Origin: Montifringilla adamsi | Taxonomy: Eukaryota > Chordata > Aves > Passeriformes > Passeridae | NCBI GenBank assembly: GCA_017590115.1 | Contig: JAGGNK010006648.1 | Span: 410,452 to 474,451, forward strand | Length of the DNA: 64,000 nucleotides | Reading direction: 5' to 3' | In this document: one piece after another, positions 15,374-26,570 of the stretch | Numbering within the stretch: the stretch's first letter is position 1 | Layout of the letters: every line of letters starts with the position of its first letter | Position numbers and translations under genes: made by a program | The notes under the pieces: model-generated | The model's input: the letters and a program-made list of their open reading frames with translations, nothing else | What the model was told of the DNA's origin: nothing | The model's database searches: none

Positions 15374-15462
15374 GGTTCATTAATAAGAGTAAGGACAATA
15401 ATTGGTTAATTAATAAGAGTAAGATCAATAATTAATAATTTAGTTAATTAATAAGAGTAAGT
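15374..15462 (+). repeat. AT-rich tandem repeat, about 30-bp period, three units
   Basis: Units share TTAATTAATAAGAGTAAG. Units one and two (from 15,374 and 15,404) are exactly 30 bases apart. The third follows after an extra AATAATTTA. Confidence 0.85.
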
Positions 15463-18400
15463 AAGAGCAAATTAGCAACTACCCAATTGTTAAAGAAGGA
15501 AGTGGGTTTTAAAATATAAAAGAACACTAAGGCTTTTTAAAACTAAACTTTTCAGAAAATCAATGGAAATGTGTAAAGTTATCCAGAAGAAGAGCAGGAG
15601 GAGGAAAACAGTAACATGCAACGAGGGAAAAGGCTGGAAAATGAAATATAGATAGTATCTCAGTTAAAAGGCAGGTGAGTGGATACACCTACAAAACATA
15701 AACCTGGCCTACTAAGTTAGAAATCAGTTAAATTGGATGTGTTATCTACAATGCAAAACAAAAAAGGAAAAAAACCAAAGTGCCTTTCTGACAATATACC
15801 GCTACAAATCAACTCTTAAGAGAATTAGAAAAAATTTGAAGTTTAAAAATTAAAGTCAGAGGAAGAGCCATAAGGGTAATGCAATGTTGCCAATGAAGGA
15901 AGTCACTTAAATGTGATGAAAGCTCTGTGGCTGCAGACATATACAATGGGGGAAATGTAGTACTACACAGCTCACTTGGTTTTTGAGCCTGACAGATAAA
16001 TATGGGAATACAAAGCTGCTAAAAAAATCAAAAGGGACAGGAAAAATTTGTGCCCGTTATTAAACCAACAGAATGAAGCCCCCACAAAAGGAGTTACAAT
16101 AATTTTGGTAACATGTAGTACACAAAAAGATTGCTACTATATTTATGTTTAATACTAAGCATGTTGTCAAGGAAAGATGCCACAGCCAGTACTATTAACT
16201 GCAAGAAGATTCTTGGTGGGTTGGTACTTCAAAAGTGGCAAATTTCTCAATATTCAATAAATGCTTGGAATTAATGCAAAAATATTTCTTTTTATGCTTG
16301 CATGCAGAAAACACCAGTTAAACTGACATACAGCTTAACACAAAGAACCATAAACTTGGCTTACAAAGGAGATAGAAGGAAAAGCATGACAAGCTCCAGC
16401 AGAAGTTTAACCCACTGCTAATGTCTCAAGAAGTCTGGCTTGTCTAGTTGACAACAAAGAACCAGAGCCACACAAAAGCAAAGCTGAAAGATGACCGAGT
16501 GAAACAAAACCTCATTATTAAGCAACTCCAAAAACATCACACCTACCACCAGAGGGGAGGGCAAAGTCTGCATCCTGACCAATTGTCCACTAATCCAAGT
16601 TTTGTCTGTCTTCTAGTGTTTAAAATACGAAATTCCTTTTTTCTTCCAAAATCATGGGATAAAGGGCTGTTCTGGGGTTCACTAGGTCATAATAATGGAA
16701 GGGATAGGAGCTTCAGAAGTATCTCTCTGAGGGATATCACAGCTGAAATAGAAATTTTGCAATTACCTGAAACATTCAGTTCAGTGTCAACTGAGCACAT
16801 TCTCAGCATGTTTCAATAGATTTGACTGAAACATCACCAGGTAAGATGCTAGACTACAATAGAGAGGAAAGCATTTGAAGACTCTCTCACCTTGTAGGTT
16901 TCCATATTTTAAATAACAACCATGCTCCTCCCTCCCCGGAAGAAGTGTTTATGAGCCAGGACAGGCAGTGTATGTTTTATGCTTCTTTGGATTTATGCGT
17001 TTGCTTTTCAGTTCTACTTTTAGTGACTCTTTGAGGTTGGGGAGAACATTAAATGATAACTTATCCCTCTGAGATAAAGACATTATCCTGCAAATTTACC
17101 TAATCATTTTAGAATAGGGGTGGGAGGGACCACCTCTGAGCTGGCAGCTTTTAGCATCAGACTGACCTTTCATCCCATTTTAAGTCTTGTTATAAAAGCA
17201 AGACTTTGCATTTCTTGTAAAAACAAGACTTTGTGGTCCACTGCCTGCTCCAAGTTTTACCTACTAACATGGTTGACTGTCCTGCTTCTATCACTCAGCC
17301 TCTAAGCTTTGGACATCTTTAAGTATTTCCTATCAGCAGTTCACAAACAGATGGCACCAGCCTGGGAGATGGATGACTGCCCCCAGCTGTCTGCCCCTCC
17401 CTGCTCAGCACAGAAATGGCTGAGCTGTTTGAAAAGCAGCTGCTAAGCTACTGACTGCTTCAGAAAAGCCATCCAACAAACTGCCACCAATTCTAGCCCC
17501 TCTTGCAAAAAGGTGCTCCAAGCCAGGTGTTCCTGCAGTGGAAGGGAACACTGGACAGCTAAGGTAATCATTAGCTTTCCAAGACCTTACTGTCTTTCTT
17601 GTAATATCTAAAAAAGGTATCACTTTGCAAGTTACTGTTTTTTATTTCTCTGCTCTCAGTAGTGTTGGGAGACCTGGTCTATTTAGCATCCCCATGCAAA
17701 TCTCACAAAGGTACTGAGCTTTTTCCCTCTCCTTTCTCTACATCAGTACTGAAGATGCCAGGAGACACCCAACACCTAATTCGGTGACAGTTTATTTAGT
17801 ACAAATGCTACAGGTATGATTTCTCCCATGGAAAATCATAGTTGGAAAACATAAATGACAGTTTTGTAATACTGTACCCCCATGATGTTCTAGCAGGCAG
17901 GACTCATAAAATTATTCTGCAAGACCTTAGTGGTACCAGAAGTCACCACAGCAGAAAGTGCCCCAGACTCAATGTTTCTAATGTCAACACAACGATTAGG
18001 AGAAAAGACAGCATTCCATATCACAGGAGACAGCTGCTTGTGCCTTAAGCAGGTGTCAGCAAAGCCTGCTGGAAAGGCCAGAGAGGGCTTGCACCCAGAG
18101 CAGGCTGTGCCATGAGCTTACTCAGTCAGGATGCTGCCTCCATGCAGAAATGGAACATGTCTAGTATGGAAAAGATAATGAAAGGAAAGGCAGCAAAGGA
18201 ATTGGGACACAGATTATCAGTGTACAGAGAAGAGCTTGGCTGACTTTGGAGTGAAGAGGGAATGCTGTTCACTCTGCAATCAGCAGTGTTGTCTAAAGAG
18301 CTGTAAACAAGCCAGCTTTGAAGAGGCATGGAAACATGAGCGTGAGGCTGAAACACAAACTTTCTGTACAATTTTAAATGCATTTAAGCAAAACAGCACC

Positions 18401-20843
18401 AATTCTTCATATTGCCTCAGTACACTTCAGCTAAAAGCTGCCAACTTTGAACTGACAACAGGTTGCCTCACAAAAGATGAGAAGCATATAAATTGCACAT
18501 GGAAGAAATTCTAAGACCTGGAACATCTTGTCCATAACCACAAGAGCCACTCCTCAGTGAAATGGTCCCAGTTTTGTCAGGGGAAAGGGGCATATAGGGC
18601 TCTCTGTAACACCTCACCCCTTGGTTCACAGAGCTCTGTGCAAGTCAGTCACAGGGCGGATAAATAACCATCCCTTCAGAGGCAGGGCCAGCTCCACAGC
18701 AAGCCTGTCCTGTTCCACAAGCTGGCTTGTGAGCACAGAAGATGAAATCAGGGACTATATTTATTCTCCCTGCCCGGTCATATCTTTCTATAGATCCCAG
18801 ACGGGGCCCCACTTCCTTGGCCTGGATCCTGGAGACGAGTAAGCAAAGGAGAGCATAAATCAGTGCCTGGGTTCTGTCAGGAGCACACTGAACCAACCAT
18901 CCACACCAGGAACAGGTGCACTGAAGGCAAGCAGGGACACTGTCCCATTTGGAGTAGTGGGGGAGGGCTTGCAGAAAAGCTCTTCATTTCTTCTCCCTGA
19001 GCCTGCCCTAAGCTTTTCACCCTGCAAGAGGGTTATTTACCTTCTGCACTTCACCAGTCCAGTCAACTAGGTGTGCTCTACTCAACACTAATCCATGCTA
19101 AGTGAGGCCCAGCCAAGTGTCACTGGTTTCTGTATCCCTTTGTGCTTCACTTTTGCTCTCATTTCTTTTCTTGTCTTTCACTCTCTGCTCTGACACATTC
19201 ACTCCAAAGCTGAAATACTTTAGGGGCCGTGCAAAATGTTCAGTAATTTAATACACTCTTAAAACACAACTGTAATTTTTCACCAGTAATTTTAAAAGTC
19301 ATCCATCATGAAAAGTAATGCAGACATAGAGCACCAAGATGCACGTCACTAGTTCATGCTTAATAACCATGGGGTGGATTCTCAGGTAATATTTTAGTCT
19401 GAGTAACATTTTAAGCGGGCATCAGTCCCTAAAGGAGCAGTCTTACTTTAACCTCAGTCATGGTTGCTCATTCCCAGTCTCACCATCCTTTCTCTAAATA
19501 CCAGCACAAGATGCTGGGCAGTATCCAAATTAAAGTTCACATCTTTTCCCCTTTCTGGCCATGTTAGCTTTAAACTAGATTAGTTCCCCAGTTGGTTCCA
19601 TAGCACAACCATAAAAACGTCTGCGCCAGCCCAGAGCAGGAATTGATGTCTGCCTGAGAATACTGGCCCCAGATTAGCCTCAGGGTGATCAGCCTTACCC
19701 AACCCCAATTGCTCTTCCCAGGTACAATGATGTGTGTACCCAGTAAAACCATCCACTGTAGATAAGGCCATGTAAACAAGACCCCACCCACTCTCCCACA
19801 ATCAGAGCAATTCATTCCCTTGCTCAGGGAACAATGGCCTGATGGGTGGACAGAAACCTGCAGAATTACTTGTGAAGTGCTCCGTAGGAAGCTCCGGGGC
19901 ATGCAAGGAGCATCCTATGATGGGGCCTGTGAAGACAGGCAGATTCCAATGTATGGGAGGAAAAAAAAATCAAGCACCGACTGGGTAGAAAGAGGGCTGT
20001 ATTCCATAAGATCCTTGCTAGTGTTTGGAGAAGCTGTCTACCTTGGGAGTTAAAACCAAATAGCGGGTATTCAACCTTTGTTTTGCATTTTAGTCACAGA
20101 AGTACCAGGGGCCTTCTTGCAATACTCAGGAAAAGAATCCAGGCCAGACCAGCTTTTAGTTACCAAAATCAAAAGAAATACTAACAATGGAAAAGATCAA
20201 AAAACCCAATTCAAAAGCATGTCTGCCATGTACAAAATTGACTTCTGCTGCAGCTGCAAGCCAGAGCCTCTCTGTACTCAGGGCTGGGTATCTAGTTAGC
20301 TAGGTGAGAAGAATCCACAGGTGAAAGGTACTTGTGCCAGGGCTATGAGAAGGCAAACTATAATGAAAAGAGTACACAGAACTTTCTGCCTTTAAGATCT
20401 GAAAAGTAGGTAGTTAACAAAGTGTAGGTGTTTGCACAGCAGCAGAGTCATTGGGGGTTCAGGAGCTGAACTTCTGTCCTGTAGCACCAGACATGCAGAC
20501 CATTACCTGCTCTTACTCCCAACAAGAGCAGTGAAGACAGCAGCAAGAGATACCATAAAAAATAGACTTTGTCACACCATGAAGCCATATATTTATATAT
20601 AAAAATTACTTCAGTAGCATGCTCAACTCTGAGATCTTATGGATAGTCCCTTGAAAAAGATACCTATAACTCTTTCTGTTTCATGAATGTCAAAATCTTC
20701 ACACCCATCTTCCTAAATAACAACTCCGACAGCACCAGCCTGGGAACACCTGAGAGAAGGGAATTGACCCAGAGCACGATTTGGCGCACGGGGCAGGCTG
20801 TCTGGAGCGTTGTGTGGTGGCCTTTCTCTCTCTCTCTCCTTAC

Positions 20844-21098
20844 CATACATCTTGCCTTCGTCTGACAAGATGATCTTGCGGCGGCCGCATGGCGGGTAGA
20901 TGGCTAGCGCTTCCTGGAAGCTCTGCTCGATGTCCGGACTCCACACGCCCTCGGCGTCATTGTCGATGGGTTTGTCCAAGGCCTCGCTGCCCCCCGAGTC
21001 GTTGCTCCCCTCAGGGGAGGTGGGAGAACTCCACTCGTTGGAGGTAATGGTGCCAGCTAGAAACTCCAAGGTGCCACGCGGAGGAGCAGACTCAGAAC
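20844..21098 (-). CDS. TEAD4: TEAD4 first common coding exon: UUG start, N-terminus, start of TEA domain
   Basis: This 255-base exon has acceptor GTTGCAG at 21,099-21,105 and donor GTAAGG. The canonical coding start is taken as the UUG at 21,067-21,069 (context GGCACC-UUG-G), which lines up with the UUG start of human TEAD4. The protein begins [13 protein letters not shown] and runs 75 codons plus one base. It includes the acidic [20 protein letters not shown] entry into the TEA domain and ends [10 protein letters not shown]. The first in-frame AUG inside the exon is the M of KMYG, within the TEA domain, so it cannot be the normal start. The 29 bases before the UUG are also open in frame (SESAPPRGT), which permits N-terminal extension from an upstream exon. 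A purine GA tract follows the donor. Confidence 0.95.
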
Positions 21099-21761
21099 CT
21101 GCAACGGCAAGCACATCCCAGCGGGAAGTTAGAAACCCTCCAAGGAGATACTAAAGCAAAACAAGTTTAGAAAAATCTCAGTTACGAGGGGTTTTACTTC
21201 AAGTTTATCTTGAACGATAGCTCAACCACATGTTGGGTTTTTATTTGTGTTGAGATGAAAATATTTTCTACAAATCCTTCTGAAAAACAGCCTGCTCCAA
21301 TCTCTCTTTGGTTTATTAACTCTGTCACTTCCCAGTTCTCCTCAGGAGTCTTCTCGTGTCTTTATCTCCTTTATTTCTTTCTCCCTGCACTGTCATTATC
21401 CATGTAACTGTTATTTAACTTTCCAAAGCACACATCGAGGGATTCAGTCTGTGGGAAAGACTAAAGCAATGATGAATTATCCAGGCATCACTGAGCACTG
21501 GGGTTGAAATTTTCTTAGATAATGTTTCAGTGGATCAGAGTTAGTAGCTGGTGTCACTTCTAACACTGGCATTTCTTCTCAAGGATCAGCTGTGCTTTTA
21601 AAAAGCCATTCCTGGAGCCAGACAGTTTAATGCAGTGTCTTCCAAACCCCAGCACCATATCCTGGCAGGAGCAGAAGGCACCATGAGTACAGGGATGACA
21701 GCCCCAGGTTGCGGGTCAAGAACCAAGGTGCTTAACCTGGTGTTACTGCTCATCCTCAGAA

Positions 21762-21810
21762 CGACTTTGGGCAAATTCCTTCAAGTTTCCTCTGCCTCTG
21801 CTCCCTCATC
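21762..21810 (+). mobile_element. MIR-like SINE relic
   Basis: The string GACTTTGGGCAAATTCCTTC followed by TTTCCTCTGCCTCTGCTCCCTCATC parallels the MIR segment GACCTTGGGCAAGTTACTTA ... CTCTGTGCCTCAGTTTCCTCATC. It is short and diverged, as expected for an amniote-age relic. Confidence 0.45.
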
Positions 21811-22388
21811 ACTTACTAGTCTCAAGCTATTAGATTTGCCAGTGGGCAGGAGCAGAAATTGGTTTCTCATTGAACCTAAGAAGGCAGCTGCTAGCTCTTG
21901 AAAACTACAATAAATTATAGTCTACTTATAAATGCCTACAGGAGAGGCTGAAGCCTTTGAGTGGAGCTGCTGAAACACTCATTGAGAAATTGACTTCAGA
22001 CCACACAGACACTTCCAGTCAACCAGGCAGGAGACAAATGGCTCCTAAAGACACAGATAATTCTTCTGCCTTAATCCCAAAGCTGCTTGTTTATCATTTT
22101 AATAGCTTTGTTATCTGGGCTACAAAGAATGTTCACAAGCCAGCATTTGAGAATCCAGCCAAAGTACAAAACTCCCCTCCCTCTTCTCTCCCTCACATCG
22201 AGCTGGGTAGCAAGAAAATCAGAATAAGGACTTTTTTTCCAAGAGCAGCAGAATCCTCAAACCTGCACTGAACATGAGTAAGGAGATTAGTCTGACATGG
22301 CAACTCTCTAGCTCAGAAATATCACAGTGAAAATGTAAAGGGGAACAGAGGAGAAATTTGGATGTGGTATTTGTCAAAAACTAGTCGT

Positions 22389-22423
22389 AAAAAAATAAAA
22401 AAATAAAAAAAAAAAAAAAAAAA
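22389..22423 (+). repeat. A-rich tract
   Basis: A run of adenines broken only by two thymines. No target duplication or transposon body is apparent beside it. Confidence 0.9.
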
Positions 22424-25400
22424 CCCATGCAGTTATGCCATGATGTAGTTGATATAGGGGGAAAACAGTCTATTCATTCAACCTCAGAACTTCAACAATT
22501 CAGGGCTCATACCTCCAGAAACTTTTCTGACAAACTTTTTTCAAGTCTTTCTTTAGTTTCTTATCTCTTTGGATTTTGTGTTTTTAAAATCTTCTCCAGG
22601 ACCATAATGACCAGATTTAAAAAAAAATAATAAATAAAAGCTGACATTCTTTAAGAACTTCAATATTTCAAAGCCTGAAATTGTAAAGATTTGGAACAAT
22701 GGCTCTCAGAATGTTTTGCTGCTCCTTAATGACTTTAGACAGCAGCAGATACGTATTTTATATCTCCAAAACCCACCAAAAGCTAAGGAAATAAGACAAT
22801 ACTGCGCCTTTGACTAATTGCAATATAGACAATATAAATTAGACAAATAATTAGACACAGTGCACTGTGCAGCATTTTAACAAACGGTTCACAAAGTCAT
22901 TTAGAAAACCTAGTATATGACTTCTTTCCTGTGAGAGTATTTGAAACACACAAACCACTGGAATGGTCTACCACTGCCCATCCATTCATTTCAGCACCTA
23001 CATGAGATTATTTCAACCCTCTTCATCCATGGTACATAGTTTCAGAGCTTTAATGAACATGGAAAGAAATAATAAAATGGGAGTGAGAGGGGCAGAGAGG
23101 GGAACTCACACTTGGCTTTTTACCACTGGGGCAGACATCCCAGCACACTGTGAGTGACACCAAGGCCAGCAGTGTGACTTAAGAGACCCTGAAATGAAGG
23201 GTAACAGTTGCTTCCCTTGCCAAACATTCCCCCTTTCACCGACAGATGCTAATAAAAAATTACACGGGTATTTAAGAGATTGTCCTGCTGGGGAATCGGT
23301 GTAAAGGAGTAAGCTTTCCACAGGGAGACACTGACAGGGAAAGAGAAGTTACCTGCTCCAAATCTTCCTTTCTTATTTCCCCAAGCACCCCTCGTCCCTG
23401 GAGGCTCTGCAGACCCTCCACAGTTAACATTCATTAAAATATCCATAAACACGAGGCCCAGGCTGGTTTTAACATGTGATGACAGGCTGAAAAACAGAGG
23501 GTTCAGAAGGAAACCCAAGGTGTCACAGCAAGTGTATTCATCATACCACCTGCACTGGGAGCTGCAAATCTCACAGGAGCCAGCAGGTTTCACACCAAGT
23601 GAAAACATCTCCAAACGCTCAACTACAAGACCCCCAAAGCCACAGTCACTGGAAGCTACAGGTCTGCTGTCAAGCCAAATGCCCTAGCAATGCACACAGG
23701 CAATGTCATCTCCTAAGGAATGAAGGAGCATCACGACCATAAAAAGCATCTACTTTGAATCCAGTTATTTTCATCTCCTTAGTGTCCATGCTGACACAGG
23801 GGAATACCTAGCAGATGATTTCATCACGGCACACTCTTAAGTTGAAACTCAATAAATATATCTGAAGCATAACTCTCCTCCCCACATCACACACCCTGGG
23901 AGCTGTTGCCCGATCATTTCATATTTTACTAGACTTGGCATCTGCACTAAGTGCTTTTGGTGACGCAGAAAAATCTGGGTCCATTCTAATCCAAGCTCCA
24001 GAATAACTGGAGGAGAAAACATGTCCTATTCAGGGCAGTGACAACTTTCCAGACTCTGTTCTCCAAACCTTAAAGAAAAGTTGCACCGACTCGAGCAGAT
24101 GTCATTCGTACCTTAAGAGAAGTCCACAAAGCAAGCAACAGAATATGTGAACTTCCTCTCACATTGGTGTAAATCAAGGGAGATGTGGAACATAAAAGCA
24201 GTGGCAGAAGAAATTATATGAATCTTGAAGTGAGCAGACACCATTTTTTTAATGCTTCTTACTTTTCGTGCCTTGCCCAGCAATGTTAGTTTAATCTCAA
24301 ATTACATCTAGGTTAGCAAGAACCAAAATGTGCTATTGTGGTCAATCCCAACTTTTCTACACCTTGGGTCCTGATTCTTGGTATTAAAGCTATCCCTGAT
24401 GGATGACAAAAAATGGGGAACCATACAGACTATAAAATCAAGCATGTTTGGCCGTCTCCAGCTAAAACCTCTGTAATTACTCAGATTACAAAGCACACTG
24501 GTAAAATTTTATTCTATTTGATAACTTCTGAAGAAATTCCATAGACTGAAATGGCCATGGAAATCCTTATAACTCTATGCCTCTTGATCACTAAGATGCC
24601 AAAGGCTTAAAAGGTCTGCAAAGTTGTCTTAAATAATGCTGCTTAACTAGTAAGCTCCGTGTGCAGTCCCAGGCAATACTCTGTGCCAGAAGCAATAGCC
24701 AGCAATTCAGGGAGTCCTGGTTGAGTGCTATCTGATCTGCTGGTCTCTGCTTTGGCTCAACACTTTCAAGCCTTCTGTTTCCTGCACTGTTGATCTGAAC
24801 TCTGTGGCCAAGATGACCACTCATTAAACTAAGCAAAGCAAACTAAAGAGAAGCTGGGGGTTAAACCCTGGGCTAGATGACTTTATTAGGATGGCAAATT
24901 GGAAAACTGGCAGTGGAATCGCTTCCCACTGAATGAGCAATCAGGTAAAAAGCAGAGGATTTTTCAGAAGCATGAGAATGTTGAATGTGTTATTTACAAG
25001 AAAAGTTTCAATAATTTTCATTACATTTGTTTAACAAAATACAAATGTTTCAGTTAGCATCTACTTTCCATTTGCCTCTGTCTTCCATTCAACAGCAACT
25101 GCATGCATACAGCCTGGTAACTTTAATGGTGATTTGTATTATTAAATATTCTAATATTACTAAATATTTTAGTACTTGTTGATTTTTTTAAGTTTTCCCT
25201 GTGCAAGAGTTTGCAATCACAAAGCTTTCTTCTGATGTGGAGGGAATTTGATTCTGAAAGCACTAAGCAGACGTCCCAGACATGCTCAGACAATTCCTTT
25301 CCCATCTGAATTCCCTCACCAGGCACAGTTCTTAGGAACAGAGTAGTCAGAGGATGCTGTCCCCTATTCATAAGACCAAGTTTTGCCAGAGGTCACTTGG

Positions 25401-26184
25401 CTTGGTGTTTGTTCTCTTGAGACTCCCTCAGCCTGAACTTGTGCCCCACTCCTTGCCTTTTGTACTTCTGCGATTGTACTTTACAGTTTTCTTTATCCGG
25501 ATCTCACTCTTATTTTACCTAGAGATGATTAACTATCTTTCTTTGTAGGGTCCAGTCATGGGTTCTCCCCCAGGTTCAAAGACACAAGGCCCCTCAGAGC
25601 ACATCCACCTCCTCACCACAGTATCTCTTATCTTCCTTCCTAATGTTTCCCTCTGTCCAAATACTGTTTCTTACTCTTGCTCCCTGTTTTTCTTTCAGCC
25701 ACGCTCATTTCTTAATGAGTCGCTCACAAAGCAAAACCACGGAGAAAACACAAAAATCTTTCAGCTCCAGCAGCTTTGGTTGAAGTGTTCCAATTCTGAT
25801 AATTTCAACACTAGCTCTCTTTCCTTTCACACATGGTATCTCATTGAGATTCAGAGATCCTGCAGGGCTAGACAGCTGCCAAGAGCCCTTCAGCAAGGTC
25901 TTATTGACAGGGAGCACATCTTTAAACAGACTCCACAGTCTGACACATCTGCTTTCTAATATTAATCCCTCAGTCATTACTGTTAGTAACAGCTCCCTCT
26001 TAAGTGTTTGTGGCAGCTGCTCAACACAAAATCATACTTTCCTGAGGATCTGAAAAATTGCAGCCAGCTGCCTCCAGTTGTTCAGTTTTCTTAGAGCTGC
26101 TCTGTCCAAGAGACTCCCCCCACTTCACGGCCACCCCCTTTCCCTGCTGGAATGGAGCACACAGAGAGGTCCCCATGGACTCAC

Positions 26185-26287
26185 CCCTCCCAGGCAGGGG
26201 CACTTGCCAGCACAGCCGTGCGCGGTCCGACAGGCGCTTCCACTCCTGCTCCGGAGCTGGAAAGTCGCTGGGCTTCACCCAGAACAT
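26185..26287 (-). CDS. Candidate alternative TEAD4 first coding exon with an AUG
   Basis: On the minus strand an ATG at 26,285-26,287 opens 34 codons plus one base, from MFWVKPSDFP to WQVPLPGR, ending at AGGG|GTGAGT, a consensus donor. The leftover G plus the first two bases of the exon at 21,098 make a glycine codon, so splicing gives an AUG-started TEAD4 with 44 extra residues before the usual UUG leucine. An in-frame TGA lies at 26,369-26,371, so this is the first AUG of its frame. The patch keeps many CpGs in an AT-rich intron, which is unusual without selection or promoter activity. No convincing acceptor is seen upstream, so it would be a first exon with its own promoter. I do not recognise the peptide. 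A chance ORF beside a chance donor is the alternative. Confidence 0.45.
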
Positions 26288-26433
26288 CCCTGCACCCTCG
26301 GCCTCATCCCTTGGAACTGCGGGCTGTGCCGGCAGGGATTGCTTCACCTTACAGGTAACTCCTTGGTGTCATTGAAATGCAAACAAAGCCAAACAATTCC
26401 CGTATTCGCCACCTTGGTGTAACATGAGACAAA

Positions 26434-26508
26434 TACTCCTGCTATAGAGGATTCGAACCACAACATTTTCATATCTGATCAGCAGTCAGAAATTTTACCA
26501 AAAGAGTC
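26434..26508 (-). other. Decayed tRNA-Ser(GCU)-like sequence (pseudo-tRNA or SINE head)
   Basis: On the minus strand TCTGA and TCAGA pair as a 5-bp anticodon stem around the 7-base loop CTGCTGA, which has T before an anticodon reading GCT. A T-loop box, GGTTCGAATCC, follows about 17 bases later, and a GGTAAAA D-loop-like phrase precedes it. The T-stem and acceptor stem pair poorly, so it is not a working tRNA. Chance similarity remains possible. Confidence 0.3.
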
Positions 26509-26553
26509 AGTTCAGCCATAACAGATGGATGCTGCTCAAGCTATAAAGTTTAT

Positions 26554-26570
26554 TATATATATATATATAT
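26554..26570 (+). repeat. (TA)n microsatellite
   Basis: About eight perfect TA units. Confidence 0.95.
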
